Source: Litoreibacter arenae DSM 19593 (GTDB taxonomy: Bacteria; Pseudomonadota; Alphaproteobacteria; Rhodobacterales; Rhodobacteraceae). From it: a stretch of 64,000 nt of DNA. The stretch covers positions 1-64,000 of the forward strand of contig NZ_KE557312.1 in NCBI RefSeq assembly GCF_000442275.2. Reading direction: 5' to 3'. A program made the position numbers and the translations under genes. The notes beneath the pieces are model-generated. The model worked only from the letters and a program-made list of their open reading frames with translations, was not told where the DNA came from and did no database searches. Shown here piece after piece: positions 53,645 through 63,737 of this stretch; the stretch's first letter is position 1; each line of letters starts with the position of its first letter.

Positions 53645-54454
53645 ATGCAAGGCACGCAAACGGCCAGCGGAACCGTGAAGAAAGCGCTATGCGTGCTGGA
53701 TCAGGCGGCCTCTTTCGGGCGACCGGTGCGGTTCAACGAGCTTCTGGAAAACTCGCCATACCCGAAGGGCACGCTTTACCGGATGCTGCAAACGCTGAGG
53801 TCTGAGGGGATGCTGTCATACGACGAGACCTCGCAGACCTACTCGCTGGGCATCCGCCTCGTGCGGCTGGCGCATACGGCATGGACTCAATCATCACTGG
53901 CACCTGTCGCGCGGCCGTTTCTGGATACGCTCAGCAAGTCTATAGGCGAGACGATCCACCTCGCGCAGCTTGACAACGCACAGGTCCTCTATGTCGACAA
54001 GCGCAACGCGGAGCGTCCCGTGGAGATGTTCTCGCAGGCCGGAAAGGTCGGGCCAGCCTATTGCACAGGCGTGGGTAAGGCCATGCTGGCGTTTCTGCCT
54101 GAAAAGGAGTTGCAGCAAGCGCTTGCGCAGCAGTCTTTCCACCGTTTTACGCCACAAACACTGGCCTCGACTGACGTGCTGCGCGACGAGTTGGTGAATA
54201 TCCGAAAGCGCGGCTATGCGTTCGACCGCGAAGAGCACGAGCCGGGCATCATTTGCGTCGCGATACCGATCCTTACCCGAACCGAGCGTGTGATCGGTGC
54301 CATTTCCGTAACCAGCACGACCTCGCGCACCTCACTTGACCAGCTAGAGGGGCTGGCCCCCGAGATGCGGCAGGCGGCAGACGCGATCGCCGACGCAGCG
54401 GAGCATTGGAGCTTCCCTGTTCAACAGAAAACCAAAGAGACATTGGAGAGCTGA
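53645..54454 (+). CDS. IclR-family transcriptional regulator
   Basis: A 269-residue regulator: winged helix-turn-helix at about 10-70 (TVKKALCVLDQAASFGRP, PKGTLYRMLQTLRSEGMLS) and the IclR effector domain (GKVGPAYCTGVGKAMLAFLP, then GYAFDREEHEPGIICVAIPI). ATG 53645 follows GGAGGAGG and is preferred over 53615. It probably controls the divergent galactoside operon and its own operon; its effector should be galactose, galactonate or a keto-deoxy acid (inference). Confidence 0.92.
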   Translation: MQGTQTASGTVKKALCVLDQAASFGRPVRFNELLENSPYPKGTLYRMLQTLRSEGMLSYDETSQTYSLGIRLVRLAHTAWTQSSLAPVARPFLDTLSKSIGETIHLAQLDNAQVLYVDKRNAERPVEMFSQAGKVGPAYCTGVGKAMLAFLPEKELQQALAQQSFHRFTPQTLASTDVLRDELVNIRKRGYAFDREEHEPGIICVAIPILTRTERVIGAISVTSTTSRTSLDQLEGLAPEMRQAADAIADAAEHWSFPVQQKTKETLES

Positions 54455-54458
54455 AGTC

Positions 54459-55517
<1,059 letters not shown>

Positions 55518-55604
55518 CCGGGGCTGTGCCGTAACCATCACAAGTAATTTGCAGACCGACGTTCACGGCGCTACCTCTGGGCGGAAGCTTGGAGGAGGAT
55601 TATC

Positions 55605-56372
55605 ATGGAACTGAAGCAAGGTATGGCCGCTGTCGTGACAGGCGGCGGCTCCGGCTTGGGTGAGGCGACTGCCCGCGCGTTGGCGGGCAAGGGCGTGAAA
55701 GTCGCCATTTTCGACCGCAACGCCAAGACTGGAGAGGCCGTCGCGGCTGAGATCGGGGGCGTGTTTTGCGAGACTGACGTCACCGACAACGACAGCATGG
55801 TTGCGGCCTTCGACAAGGCCCGCGCCGCACACGGTCAGGAACGCGTGCTGGTGTCATGCGCGGGTATCGCGCCGGGGGCCAAGACGGTGTCCAAAGGCCA
55901 ACCCCATGACGCGCAGCTGTTTCGCACCGCGCTGGACGTGAACCTGTTCGGGGTCTTTTTGGCTTCTTCACTTTCGGCGGCTGGCATGTCCGAGGCCGAT
56001 CCCCTGAACGACGATGGCGAGCGGGGCGTGATCATCAACACCGCGTCCATCGCGGCGTTTGACGGGCAGATGGGTCAGATCGCCTACGCCGCGTCCAAGG
56101 CTGGCATCGTCGGGATGACCTTGCCCATGGCGCGTGACCTCAGCCGGTCCGGCGTGCGCGTGATGGCGATTGCGCCGGGCTTGTTTATGACGCCCATGAT
56201 GAAAGGCCTGCCGCAGGAAGTACAGGATTCGCTTGGGGGGCAGACACCGTTTCCGCCGCGCCTTGGTGATCCGGCGGAGTTCGCGGCGCTGGTCTGCTCG
56301 ATCTGTGAGAACGCCATGATGAACGGCGAGGTGATCCGCCTCGATGGTGCCATCCGCATGGCGGCGCGTTAA
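55605..56372 (+). CDS. Short-chain dehydrogenase, 3-hydroxyacyl-CoA dehydrogenase type II-like
   Basis: A 255-residue SDR with TGGGSGLGEATARALA at about 11-26, catalytic Ser in INTASIAAFDGQ and Y-x3-K in AYAASKAG near 160. The long insert before the active site (ASSLSAAGMSEADPLNDDGERG) and PGLFMTPMMKGLP resemble HSD17B10-type 3-hydroxyacyl-CoA dehydrogenases. It follows the ATPase gene by 87 bp with GGAGGAGG upstream and may be independent of galactoside use. Fatty-acid or branched-chain oxidation is the family role. Confidence 0.85.
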   Translation: MELKQGMAAVVTGGGSGLGEATARALAGKGVKVAIFDRNAKTGEAVAAEIGGVFCETDVTDNDSMVAAFDKARAAHGQERVLVSCAGIAPGAKTVSKGQPHDAQLFRTALDVNLFGVFLASSLSAAGMSEADPLNDDGERGVIINTASIAAFDGQMGQIAYAASKAGIVGMTLPMARDLSRSGVRVMAIAPGLFMTPMMKGLPQEVQDSLGGQTPFPPRLGDPAEFAALVCSICENAMMNGEVIRLDGAIRMAAR

Positions 56373-56397
56373 GCGCGCCTGACCGACGCGCCTCGAT

Positions 56398-56411
56398 TTG
56401 ATCCAGGTCAA
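56398..56411. promoter_or_regulatory. FNR/CRP-type box upstream of the YeeE/YedE pair
   Basis: TTGATCCAGGTCAA has the FNR form TTGAT-N4-ATCAA with one change (GTCAA). If it sits at -41.5, transcription would start near 56446, and TATTCA around 56434-56439 would be the -10 element. Oxygen-responsive activation by an FnrL-like protein is inferred. Confidence 0.6.
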
Positions 56412-56432
56412 CATCACTCCTCCCGTTTTGTG

Positions 56433-56452
56433 ATATTCATAAATTAGAATAT
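56433..56452. promoter_or_regulatory. SqrR/BigR-type operator upstream of the YeeE/YedE pair
   Basis: ATATTC, eight bases, GAATAT. This is the ATTC-N8-GAAT form described for SqrR, the persulfide-sensing repressor of Rhodobacter, and related BigR. It would overlap the predicted -10 and start site, fitting repression lifted by sulfide or polysulfide. No sqrR/bigR gene is in the window. Confidence 0.65.
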
Positions 56453-56472
56453 GATGCGGAAAGGAGAGACTC

Positions 56473-57021
56473 ATGACCCTCAACTGGAAATCTGGCGGGG
56501 TGCTGCTCGGCGTAGTATTCTTCCTCGCAGTCGCGCTGGTGAAGCCGATTGGCGTCTCCACGCAGTTTGTGATCTTCGACGGGATACTTTGGAACGCCAT
56601 AAATCCTGACGTCGTGACCACGACGGCTGACGGCTTTACCTCGCCCAATGCCTATCTGGCGAAATCGGGCGGGAAATATGCTGAAGCGGTCGCCAACCCG
56701 ATAAATTACAGCTTTATCTTCGTGCTGGCGATGATGGTCGGCGCGGCACTCTCGGTTCTTGCGCGGGGCGGGTTGTCCCGCGAGGAACGCGCAATGCCGG
56801 AGCTATGGCGCAGCACAATCGGCGGTAGCAGTCTGAAGCGATATGCGGTCGCGTTTGTTGGTGGTTTCATCGTGCTTTATGGCGCACGTCTGGCGGGCGG
56901 ATGCACGTCGGGCCATATGATGTCGGGCATGATGCAGACGGCCCTGTCCGGCTACATTTTCAGCGCCGGAGCTTTTGCCGCCGCCGTTCCTGTCGCCATG
57001 TTCATGTATAAGGAGGTTTGA
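56473..57021 (+). CDS. YeeE/YedE-family sulfur-compound transporter, half 1
   Basis: A 182-residue inner-membrane protein with about four membrane segments (first at 9-26, VLLGVVFFLAVALVKPIG). The family signature GARLAGGCTSGHMMSG near 140 carries the conserved Cys used for thiol relay in thiosulfate channels such as TsuA. Half-length proteins of this type usually work as a pair; the second half follows 3 bp later. AAAGGAGAG precedes the start. A likely role is movement of thiosulfate, sulfide or polysulfide sulfur. Confidence 0.88.
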   Translation: MTLNWKSGGVLLGVVFFLAVALVKPIGVSTQFVIFDGILWNAINPDVVTTTADGFTSPNAYLAKSGGKYAEAVANPINYSFIFVLAMMVGAALSVLARGGLSREERAMPELWRSTIGGSSLKRYAVAFVGGFIVLYGARLAGGCTSGHMMSGMMQTALSGYIFSAGAFAAAVPVAMFMYKEV

Positions 57022-57024
57022 GCC

Positions 57025-57615
57025 ATGACTTCTATCATCCTCGCAATCGTAATTGGCGCGGCTTTCGGTGCCACGCTTGACCGGGTCGGCGCGACCAACC
57101 CCTCCCTGATCGGGCGCATGCTGAACCTGACCAACCTGCATTTGATGAAAACAATTCTGCTGGCCATCGGCGTCGGCTCCATCCTGATGTTTGGCGGTCA
57201 GATGATCGGCTTGGTTGATGTCGGCCACATGTCGGTAAAAGCCGCCTATATCGGCGTCTTCATTGGCGGGCTGTTGTTGGGTGGCGGCTGGGCGATGTCC
57301 GGCTATTGTCCCGGTACAGGTGTCTGCGCAGCAGCATCAGGCCGCAAGGACGCGCTGTTCTTCATCGCGGGCGGCCTGTTTGGCGCTGCGGCCTATATGG
57401 GCACCTATCCCGCTTGGAAAGCCAGTGGCATGCTGGACGACATTGCAGGCGGCAAGGTGACGCTGGGCACCGTTCCGGGCGCGTCTTACGAGGGGCTGAC
57501 CGCCATCTCGGGCGACCTGCTGGGACTGGCTATCGGGGCGGTGTTCGTGCTGGTTGCCTTCGTCCTGCCGGACACCGCGTCGCGGAGTGGCGGGCAGGTT
57601 CAACCGGCGGAGTAG
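57025..57615 (+). CDS. YeeE/YedE-family sulfur-compound transporter, half 2
   Basis: A 196-residue inner-membrane partner of the preceding protein. Five or so hydrophobic segments; GGLLLGGGWAMSGYCPGTGVCAAASGRKDA near 75-105 holds the second conserved cysteine motif (SGYCPGT) and an extra Cys. A TAAGGAGG ribosome site overlaps the end of half 1, so the two are made together. It ends 8 bp from the convergent hyuB gene. Confidence 0.88.
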   Translation: MTSIILAIVIGAAFGATLDRVGATNPSLIGRMLNLTNLHLMKTILLAIGVGSILMFGGQMIGLVDVGHMSVKAAYIGVFIGGLLLGGGWAMSGYCPGTGVCAAASGRKDALFFIAGGLFGAAAYMGTYPAWKASGMLDDIAGGKVTLGTVPGASYEGLTAISGDLLGLAIGAVFVLVAFVLPDTASRSGGQVQPAE

Positions 57616-57622
57616 GCTATCC

Positions 57623-59332
57623 TCACCCGGCGTCGCCCTTGCGGGCTTTGGCATCCACATCCGCGATGTCCGCATCGCTGAGGCCATAGTCCCGCTTGGC
57701 GGCCGCGGCGGTGATATAGCCGCGCAGCAGGTCGCGTTTGATTAGGTCCACCGAACGCTCGACAGGGTCGCCATAGCCCGCGCCGCCGGGCAGGGCGAGC
57801 ATGACCTTGTGCCCATGCGGCACGAACTGCTTGCCCTTGCCATACATCTTGGACCCGTCGTCCTGCGCGATGGTCGTGCAGGCGCCCGCCTTGCCGCCAC
57901 GACGTCCGCGGGCGGGATGATCTACGCGGTCGAACATGGCTTGGAAGTCGAACTCGTGCCCCTCGCGTGCGCCGACCTCCATGTATTGCCCCAACCCGCC
58001 GCGCTGTTTGCCCGCGCCACCTGAATCGGGACGCAATTCCTTGCGCCAGATTATGACCGGTCCCGCGTGTTCCGTGGCCTCGATCGGCATGGTCATGACG
58101 CCGGACGGGAACGCGGTGGCATTCAGCCCATCATGCTCGGGACGCGCGCCGGAGCCGCCGGAGTTGAACGTCAACACCTCGGAGCGCACGGCACCCGCTG
58201 GTGCTGGCGCGTCGGTGCGGGGCCGCAAGGACACTTGGAAGTTGCACAGGCAGCCCGCACCTTCGGCGGGCACGACGCCCGGCAGGATTTTGTCCAACGC
58301 GTCGTAGACCGTATCCGGCACGAAATGTCCCACGATATGGCGCAAGGCCACCGGCGCGGGATGCACCGCGTTGACGATAGTGTTCTCCGGCGCTTCGATC
58401 TCGAACGGGGCCAGTGAGGCCGCGTTATTCGGGATCTCCGGCGCAATCGCGCATTTCAGCGCGTAGCAGGCATAGGCCTTGGCGTAGACCAACGGGCAGT
58501 TGATGCCCTTCTTGTCGACGCCCGAGGTGCCGGTGAAGTCCGATATGATCCGGTCCTCCTCGATCGTCAGTTTGACCTTCAGCGTGATTGGGGTGGCGAA
58601 GCCGTCGACCGTCATCTCGCCCTCTGCGCTGGAGCGGGGCAGGGCGGCGATACGCTCCAACGTGGCGCGGCGGGAATTGTCCAAGATAAACGCGGCGATG
58701 CCGTCCAGATCGTCCAGCCCGAACTCCTCCATCATCTCGATCAGGCGGCGGTGGCCGATCTCGTTACAGGTCGCCAGCGCATACATGTCGCCAATCAACT
58801 GATCCGGCTCGCGCACGTTGCCGCGCACGATGCGCACCAAGGTGTCGTCCACGTCGCCGCGCTCGGCAAACTTCATGATCGGGATGTAGAGCCCTTCCTC
58901 ATAAACGCTGGCCGCGTCTGCCCCGAAGCCGCGCCCGCCGATATCCACTATATGCGCGGTGCAGGCGAAGAAGCCGACCAGAACGCCGTTATGGAAAGAG
59001 GGTGTCACCATCGTGATGTCGTGCAGGTGGCCGGTGCCCTCCCACGGGTCATTGGTCAGGTAGACGTCGCCTTCAAAGATGTTCTGCCGACCGATGCGCC
59101 GGATGAAATGCGCCACCGCGTCGGCCATGGCGTTCACATGCCCCGGCGTGCCGGTGATTGCCTGCGCCAGCATCCGGCCATGGGTGTCATAGACCCCCGC
59201 GGACAAATCGCCCGCTTCGCGCACGGAGGTCGAGAACGCGGTGCGCACTAGGGCTTGCGCCTGCTCTTCGACGACCGAGATCAGACGGTTCCACATGACC
59301 TGATAGGCGACGTTGGACTGCGACTGTGCCAT
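57623..59332 (-). CDS. hyuB: Hydantoinase B/oxoprolinase subunit (HyuB)
   Basis: A 569-residue partner of HyuA in ATP-dependent hydantoinase, N-methylhydantoinase or 5-oxoprolinase complexes. Family motifs are present: SVREAGDLSAGVYDTHGRML near 36, GDVYLTNDPWEGTGHLHD near 89-106 and ISDFTGTSGVDKKGINCP. It lies five bases after hyuA. The two proteins form a heteromultimer; sequence alone does not fix the cyclic amide used. Confidence 0.9.
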   Translation of the reverse strand: MAQSQSNVAYQVMWNRLISVVEEQAQALVRTAFSTSVREAGDLSAGVYDTHGRMLAQAITGTPGHVNAMADAVAHFIRRIGRQNIFEGDVYLTNDPWEGTGHLHDITMVTPSFHNGVLVGFFACTAHIVDIGGRGFGADAASVYEEGLYIPIMKFAERGDVDDTLVRIVRGNVREPDQLIGDMYALATCNEIGHRRLIEMMEEFGLDDLDGIAAFILDNSRRATLERIAALPRSSAEGEMTVDGFATPITLKVKLTIEEDRIISDFTGTSGVDKKGINCPLVYAKAYACYALKCAIAPEIPNNAASLAPFEIEAPENTIVNAVHPAPVALRHIVGHFVPDTVYDALDKILPGVVPAEGAGCLCNFQVSLRPRTDAPAPAGAVRSEVLTFNSGGSGARPEHDGLNATAFPSGVMTMPIEATEHAGPVIIWRKELRPDSGGAGKQRGGLGQYMEVGAREGHEFDFQAMFDRVDHPARGRRGGKAGACTTIAQDDGSKMYGKGKQFVPHGHKVMLALPGGAGYGDPVERSVDLIKRDLLRGYITAAAAKRDYGLSDADIADVDAKARKGDAG

Positions 59333-59337
59333 GTGAC

Positions 59338-61422
59338 TCAGGCCCCCTTCTTGGTGGTGATGTCGATGCAGCCGTCCGGCTGGCGGATGGCTTTGCGGGA
59401 CGACGGGACGATGATCGTCGTCTCATCCTCGGTGATTGCGGCCGGGCCGGTGACCTCAGCGCCCTCGATCATGTCCTCGCGCAACACGACGGAGGCTTGC
59501 GCGAAATCCGCAGTGGCCGGATCGAATAGCGAGCGCGAGCCGTGAATCGGGGCGGCACCACTGGGCTTGGTGGGCGCGATCAGCGCTACTTTTTCGGGCG
59601 GTGTCGTGGCATTGACCGACCAGACGGTGATTTCGATATCCATGCCTGTAACTGCGCGGCCAAACAGCTTGGTGTAATCCTCGACAAACCGCGCCTCGAA
59701 GGTCGCGGCGTCCGGGTTCATTGCCTGCGCTTCGGTCAGGGTGATCGGGATTTCCCAGCCTTGCCCTGTGTAGCGCATGTAGACCTTGAACTCCGACAGA
59801 ATGTCGCTTTCCGCATCGCAGTTGCGCACGAAGCCAGTGGCCTCGGCCTTCAGGTCGCTCAACAGCGCGTTGATCTTGTCCGCGTCGAAGTCTGACAGCT
59901 TCATGTAGACCGAGCGGTTGGCCTCGAAGCTGAACGGCGCACGCAGGAAGCCGATGGCGGAGCCGACACCTGCGCCGGGCGGCACCAGAAGGCGCTCTAC
60001 CCCCAGTTTTTCGCACAAGCGTCCCGCGTGCAGCGGTGCCGCGCCGCCGAAGGCGATCATGGTGTATTCGCTCAGGTCCTCGCCGTTTTCCACCGCATGA
60101 ACCCGCGCCGCGTTCGCCATGTTTTCGTCCACAACTTCGGCCAACCCGAAGGCCGATGTCGCGGCGTCCATGTCCAGCACGTCACCCAGAACAGCGCGCA
60201 ACGCGATTTCCGACGCGGCAGTTTGCAGCTTGATCGAGCCGCCCGCGAAGTTGTCGGGGTCCAGTTTGCCCAGCACAAGATCAGCGTCTGTCACCGCAGG
60301 CTTGTCGCCCCCGCGCCCGTAGCAGGCAGGTCCCGGCTCTGAGCCTGCGCTTTCCGGCCCGACGCGGATCTGGCGCATCGCGTCCACATGGGCCAGCGAC
60401 CCGCCGCCCGCGCCGATTTCCACCATGTCGATCACGGGGATCGAGATGGGCATACCGGAGCCTTTCTTGAAGCGATAGGTCCGCGCCACTTCGAACACGC
60501 GGGAGGTCTTCGGCGTCTGATCCTTGATCAGACAAATCTTGGCAGTGGTCCCGCCCATGTCGAAGGACAGCACCTTGTCCAAGCCATAGCGCGCGGCGAT
60601 GTTGGCGGCGAACACCGCGCCACCGGCAGGGCCGGATTCGACCAGACGCACGGGGAACTCCGCTGCGTTTTCCAGCGAGATAATCCCGCCTCCCGAATGC
60701 ATCAGGAAGATGTTGCAATCGACGCCTTCGTCTCGCAAACGCCCCTCAAGGCGGCCCAGATAGGACTTCATCAACGGCTTGATATAGGCGTTCGCCACGA
60801 CAGTATTGAAGCGCTCGTATTCGCGCATCTGCGGGCTAACTTCGGAAGACAGCGAGATCATCACGTTCGGCAAGCGCTTCGCCAGAACGTCGCGGACCAG
60901 CTTCTCATGCGTGTCGTTGAGATAGGAGTGGATCAGCCCGATGGCGACACTGTCATATCCGGCCTCCGCGATGGCCTCGACGACCGGCTCGATATCCGCC
61001 TCTGTCAGCGGCATCAGTTCGGCCCCCGTCGCATCAATCCGCCCCGGCACGGTGTAGCGGCACTGGCGGGGCAGAAGCGGCTTGGGGATGTTGAGGTTCA
61101 GGTCATACTGTTCGAACCGCGATTCCGTGCGCATCTCGATCACGTCGCGGAAGCCTTCGGTGGTGATCAGCGCGGTCTTCGCCCCGCGCCGCTCGATCAG
61201 CGCGTTGGTGGCGAGGGTCGTCCCGTGGATGATCTGCCCGATATCGGCAGGCGTGATACCCGCCTTGGCGCAGACCTGCTGCATTCCGTCGATGATGGCG
61301 TTCTCCGGCGCGATGTAGGTGGTCAGAACCTTGGTGGAGAACGACGCGCCGTCCACCTCCAGCACCACGTCGGTAAACGTGCCGCCGATATCCACACCCA
61401 GCCGAACAGAAGAAGGATTCAT
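59338..61422 (-). CDS. hyuA: Hydantoinase A/oxoprolinase subunit, ATP-binding (HyuA)
   Basis: A 694-residue subunit with the actin-like ATPase phosphate motif LGVDIGGTFTDVVLEVDG at 8-25 and the second motif DKVLSFDMGGTTAKICL near 280. It activates the cyclic amide substrate by phosphorylation before ring opening. The pair is separate from the zinc genes upstream and no hydantoin transporter is adjacent, so 5-oxoproline or N-methylhydantoin (creatinine-derived) are both possible. Confidence 0.9.
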   Translation of the reverse strand: MNPSSVRLGVDIGGTFTDVVLEVDGASFSTKVLTTYIAPENAIIDGMQQVCAKAGITPADIGQIIHGTTLATNALIERRGAKTALITTEGFRDVIEMRTESRFEQYDLNLNIPKPLLPRQCRYTVPGRIDATGAELMPLTEADIEPVVEAIAEAGYDSVAIGLIHSYLNDTHEKLVRDVLAKRLPNVMISLSSEVSPQMREYERFNTVVANAYIKPLMKSYLGRLEGRLRDEGVDCNIFLMHSGGGIISLENAAEFPVRLVESGPAGGAVFAANIAARYGLDKVLSFDMGGTTAKICLIKDQTPKTSRVFEVARTYRFKKGSGMPISIPVIDMVEIGAGGGSLAHVDAMRQIRVGPESAGSEPGPACYGRGGDKPAVTDADLVLGKLDPDNFAGGSIKLQTAASEIALRAVLGDVLDMDAATSAFGLAEVVDENMANAARVHAVENGEDLSEYTMIAFGGAAPLHAGRLCEKLGVERLLVPPGAGVGSAIGFLRAPFSFEANRSVYMKLSDFDADKINALLSDLKAEATGFVRNCDAESDILSEFKVYMRYTGQGWEIPITLTEAQAMNPDAATFEARFVEDYTKLFGRAVTGMDIEITVWSVNATTPPEKVALIAPTKPSGAAPIHGSRSLFDPATADFAQASVVLREDMIEGAEVTGPAAITEDETTIIVPSSRKAIRQPDGCIDITTKKGA

Positions 61423-61519
61423 GCGATTAGCCCCTTAGATTTGGGCCGAAGGTAGCGGAGATCAGCGCCAACAATCCAACGATTTATTCGCTTGCAGAAG
61501 ACGGTTTTCGCAGGCAGGC

Positions 61520-62422
61520 TCAGCAGCCCGCGATGGCATCCGCCATAGCGCGCAACGTCGCTTCATAGTGCTGTGGCCCCAAGGGCAACGCCGCGCCCAG
61601 CGGGTCCAGCACGGCGACCCGTGCGTCGGTGCCGTCCAGCACGGTCGCCAACAACCCATCCGAGAACTGAGGCTCCGAAAATGCGCAGGACACGCCGTTC
61701 TGGCGCACGGTCTCTTGAATGCGCTCCACCCGCGCGGGGCCGGGGGTTGCGGCGTCGCCCAGCGAAATCGCCGCTATGGCCTCAATTCCGAAACGGGCCT
61801 CGAAATAGTGGTAGGCGTCGTGGAAGACGATGAACGCGGTGTCTTTTGCAGGCGCTAGAGTGGTTTCGATCTGAGCTACGGTTTCCGCCAGAGCTTCCTT
61901 CGCCGCCTGTGCGTTGGCGTCGTAAGTCGCGGCGTTCTCAGGGTCGAGCGTCGATAACTCGGTTGCAACCGCATCAAGCCACACCATCGCGTTGTCCGGG
62001 TTCAACCACGCATGTGGGTCGATATCGCCATGCGCGTCGTGGCCATGATCGTCGTCATGGTCATGCGCCTCGAACCCGTCCGCGTCCCGAAACTCCAGCG
62101 TCTGCGTCTCTGGCAGGTGCAGCAACTCCACCTGCACCGCGTCGGCCGACAAGCGGTCCAGCGTCGGCTCTAGCCAAGGCGTCAGGCTTTCGCCTACCCA
62201 GAACACCGCCTGCGCCTGCTCCAACGCACCGGCTTGCGAAGGTCGCAGCGCAAAGCTGTGGGGCGAAGCGCTGGCGGTGACCAAAACCTCCGGCTCCCCC
62301 AACTCGCCCATCACCTGCGCAACCAGAGAATGGACGGGGGCGATGTCGGTCACAACACGCGGGACATCCGCGAAAGCAGGGGAGGCGAAGAGTATGGAGG
62401 ACAGAAGGACAGTGCGCAGCAT
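61520..62422 (-). CDS. znuA: Zinc ABC transporter substrate-binding protein
   Basis: A 300-residue periplasmic cluster-9 metal-binding protein. Signal peptide of 18 residues (ends AFA). Metal ligands: H54 in SASPHSFALRP, H in IDPHAWLNPDN, H in FIVFHDAYHYFEARFG, and D in the C-terminal VLDPLGAALPLG. The His/Asp-rich loop HDHDDDHGHDAHGD (about 120-133) is the zinc-specific hallmark. Divergent from zur, with candidate Zur sites between. Confidence 0.94.
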   Translation of the reverse strand: MLRTVLLSSILFASPAFADVPRVVTDIAPVHSLVAQVMGELGEPEVLVTASASPHSFALRPSQAGALEQAQAVFWVGESLTPWLEPTLDRLSADAVQVELLHLPETQTLEFRDADGFEAHDHDDDHGHDAHGDIDPHAWLNPDNAMVWLDAVATELSTLDPENAATYDANAQAAKEALAETVAQIETTLAPAKDTAFIVFHDAYHYFEARFGIEAIAAISLGDAATPGPARVERIQETVRQNGVSCAFSEPQFSDGLLATVLDGTDARVAVLDPLGAALPLGPQHYEATLRAMADAIAGC

Positions 62423-62430
62423 GGTTTACC

Positions 62431-62449
62431 TATGTGATTGTATAACATA
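62431..62449. promoter_or_regulatory. Candidate Zur box, znuA-proximal
   Basis: TATGT, nine bases, ACATA, containing TATAACAT, which resembles alphaproteobacterial Zur sites. It lies just upstream of the znuA start at 62422 in the 86-bp divergent region. Confidence 0.45.
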
Positions 62450-62465
62450 TTGCCCTCTGTTAGTT

Positions 62466-62478
62466 GTTATATCATAAC
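62466..62478. promoter_or_regulatory. Candidate Zur box, zur-proximal
   Basis: GTTAT-ATC-ATAAC is a 13-bp dyad, A+T-rich and of the TGTTAT..ATAACA type bound by Zur. It lies 31 bp upstream of the zur start and could give autoregulation plus control of znuC-znuB. Confidence 0.55.
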
Positions 62479-62508
62479 GTATCAACCCCAAAGTTTCAGG
62501 AGCCTTCC

Positions 62509-62988
62509 ATGGACCCGCTCGGATTCAAACGCCACGATCATTCTAGCTGCATCACCGAGGGCGTGGCCGCTGTGGCGCAGACCTGCGCCGAGGAAGGGCT
62601 GCAATTCACCCCCGTGCGCAAGCGTGTGCTGGAAATTCTGCTGGAAGGTCACCGCGCCATCGGGGCCTATGAAATCCTCGACACCTTGCGGCAGGAGGGA
62701 CTCGGCTCGCAGCCACCGGTCGCCTACCGCGCGCTGGATTTTCTGGTCAAGCACGGCTTTGCTCACAAGATCGAGCGTCTCAACGCCTTCATCGCCTGCG
62801 CCCATCCCGGCGATGCCCATGCGCCCGCGTTCCTGATCTGCCGAAGCTGCGACGCAGTGGCGGAAACAGTGACTGCGCAGGAAGGCGGGCGGTTGGGGAA
62901 AGCGGCGGAAGCGACCGGTTTCACGATCGAGCGCACGGTGCTTGAGGCTGAAGGTGTCTGCCCGAACTGCCAAGGCGCCGCTGGATGA
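62509..62988 (+). CDS. zur: Zinc uptake regulator Zur (Fur family)
   Basis: A 159-residue Fur-family repressor. The winged-helix part spans about 25-85 (EEGLQFTPVRKRVLEILLEGHRAIGAYEIL); metal sites include IACAHPGDAHAPAFLICRSCD and the terminal VCPNCQ, giving the two structural CxxC pairs. Start ATG 62509 follows CAGGAG and is preferred over 62464, which would run through the operator. Overlaps znuC by four bases. Confidence 0.93.
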   Translation: MDPLGFKRHDHSSCITEGVAAVAQTCAEEGLQFTPVRKRVLEILLEGHRAIGAYEILDTLRQEGLGSQPPVAYRALDFLVKHGFAHKIERLNAFIACAHPGDAHAPAFLICRSCDAVAETVTAQEGGRLGKAAEATGFTIERTVLEAEGVCPNCQGAAG

Positions 62989-63737
62989 GCCCGCTCGTCA
63001 CTTTTGAAAACGTCAGCGTTCGTTACGGCGCGCAAAGAGTGCTGGATGCGGTCAATCTCAGCATCCAGCCGGGCGAGATCGTGACAATAGTCGGGCCGAA
63101 CGGGTCCGGCAAATCCTCCCTGCTGCGGGCGCTGATCGGGGCGCTCACGCCGTCGTCAGGCCAGATCACCCGAGCGCCGGACCTGCGTATCGGCTATGTG
63201 CCGCAAAAGCTGCATATCGAGCCGACCCTGCCGATGACGGTCACCCGTTTCCTGAGCTTGCCGGTCAAGGTCGCAACCCACGCGGCCGCCGAGGCGCTGG
63301 CGCAAGCAGGCGTTCCCGAGCTTGGTCCGCGCCAGATGTCCAACCTGTCCGGCGGCCAGTTCCAGCGCGTGTTGCTGGCCCGCGCGTTGCTGCACAAGCC
63401 GCAACTCTTGTTGCTGGACGAGGCGACGCAAGGTCTCGACCAACTGGGCTCCGCCGCGTTTTACCGCCATATAGAGCAGGTCCGCGAGAAGCTTGGCTGC
63501 GCGGTCCTGATGATAAGCCACGAGTTGCACGTGGTGATGAGTGCGTCCGACCGTGTGATCTGCCTGAACGGTCATGTGTGTTGCGAGGGCAAGCCCGACG
63601 TCGTCGCCTCCGCCCCAGAATACCGTGCCTTGTTTGGCACCGGCACGGGCGGGGCTTTGGCGCTCTATCGCCACGATCATGACCATGTGCATGGCGACGG
63701 GTGCAATCACGACCACCCCCATGAGGCCGCAGAATAA
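62985..63737 (+). CDS. znuC: Zinc ABC transporter ATPase with a His-rich tail
   Basis: A 250-residue ATPase: Walker A GPNGSGKSS near 37, signature LSGGQFQRVLLARA, Walker B LLLLDEATQGLD. The last 25 residues are rich in His and Asp (RHDHDHVHGDGCNHDHPHE), a probable zinc-binding cytoplasmic sensor or buffer found in many ZnuC proteins. It shares TAATG with znuB. Confidence 0.94.
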   Translation: MSPLVTFENVSVRYGAQRVLDAVNLSIQPGEIVTIVGPNGSGKSSLLRALIGALTPSSGQITRAPDLRIGYVPQKLHIEPTLPMTVTRFLSLPVKVATHAAAEALAQAGVPELGPRQMSNLSGGQFQRVLLARALLHKPQLLLLDEATQGLDQLGSAAFYRHIEQVREKLGCAVLMISHELHVVMSASDRVICLNGHVCCEGKPDVVASAPEYRALFGTGTGGALALYRHDHDHVHGDGCNHDHPHEAAE

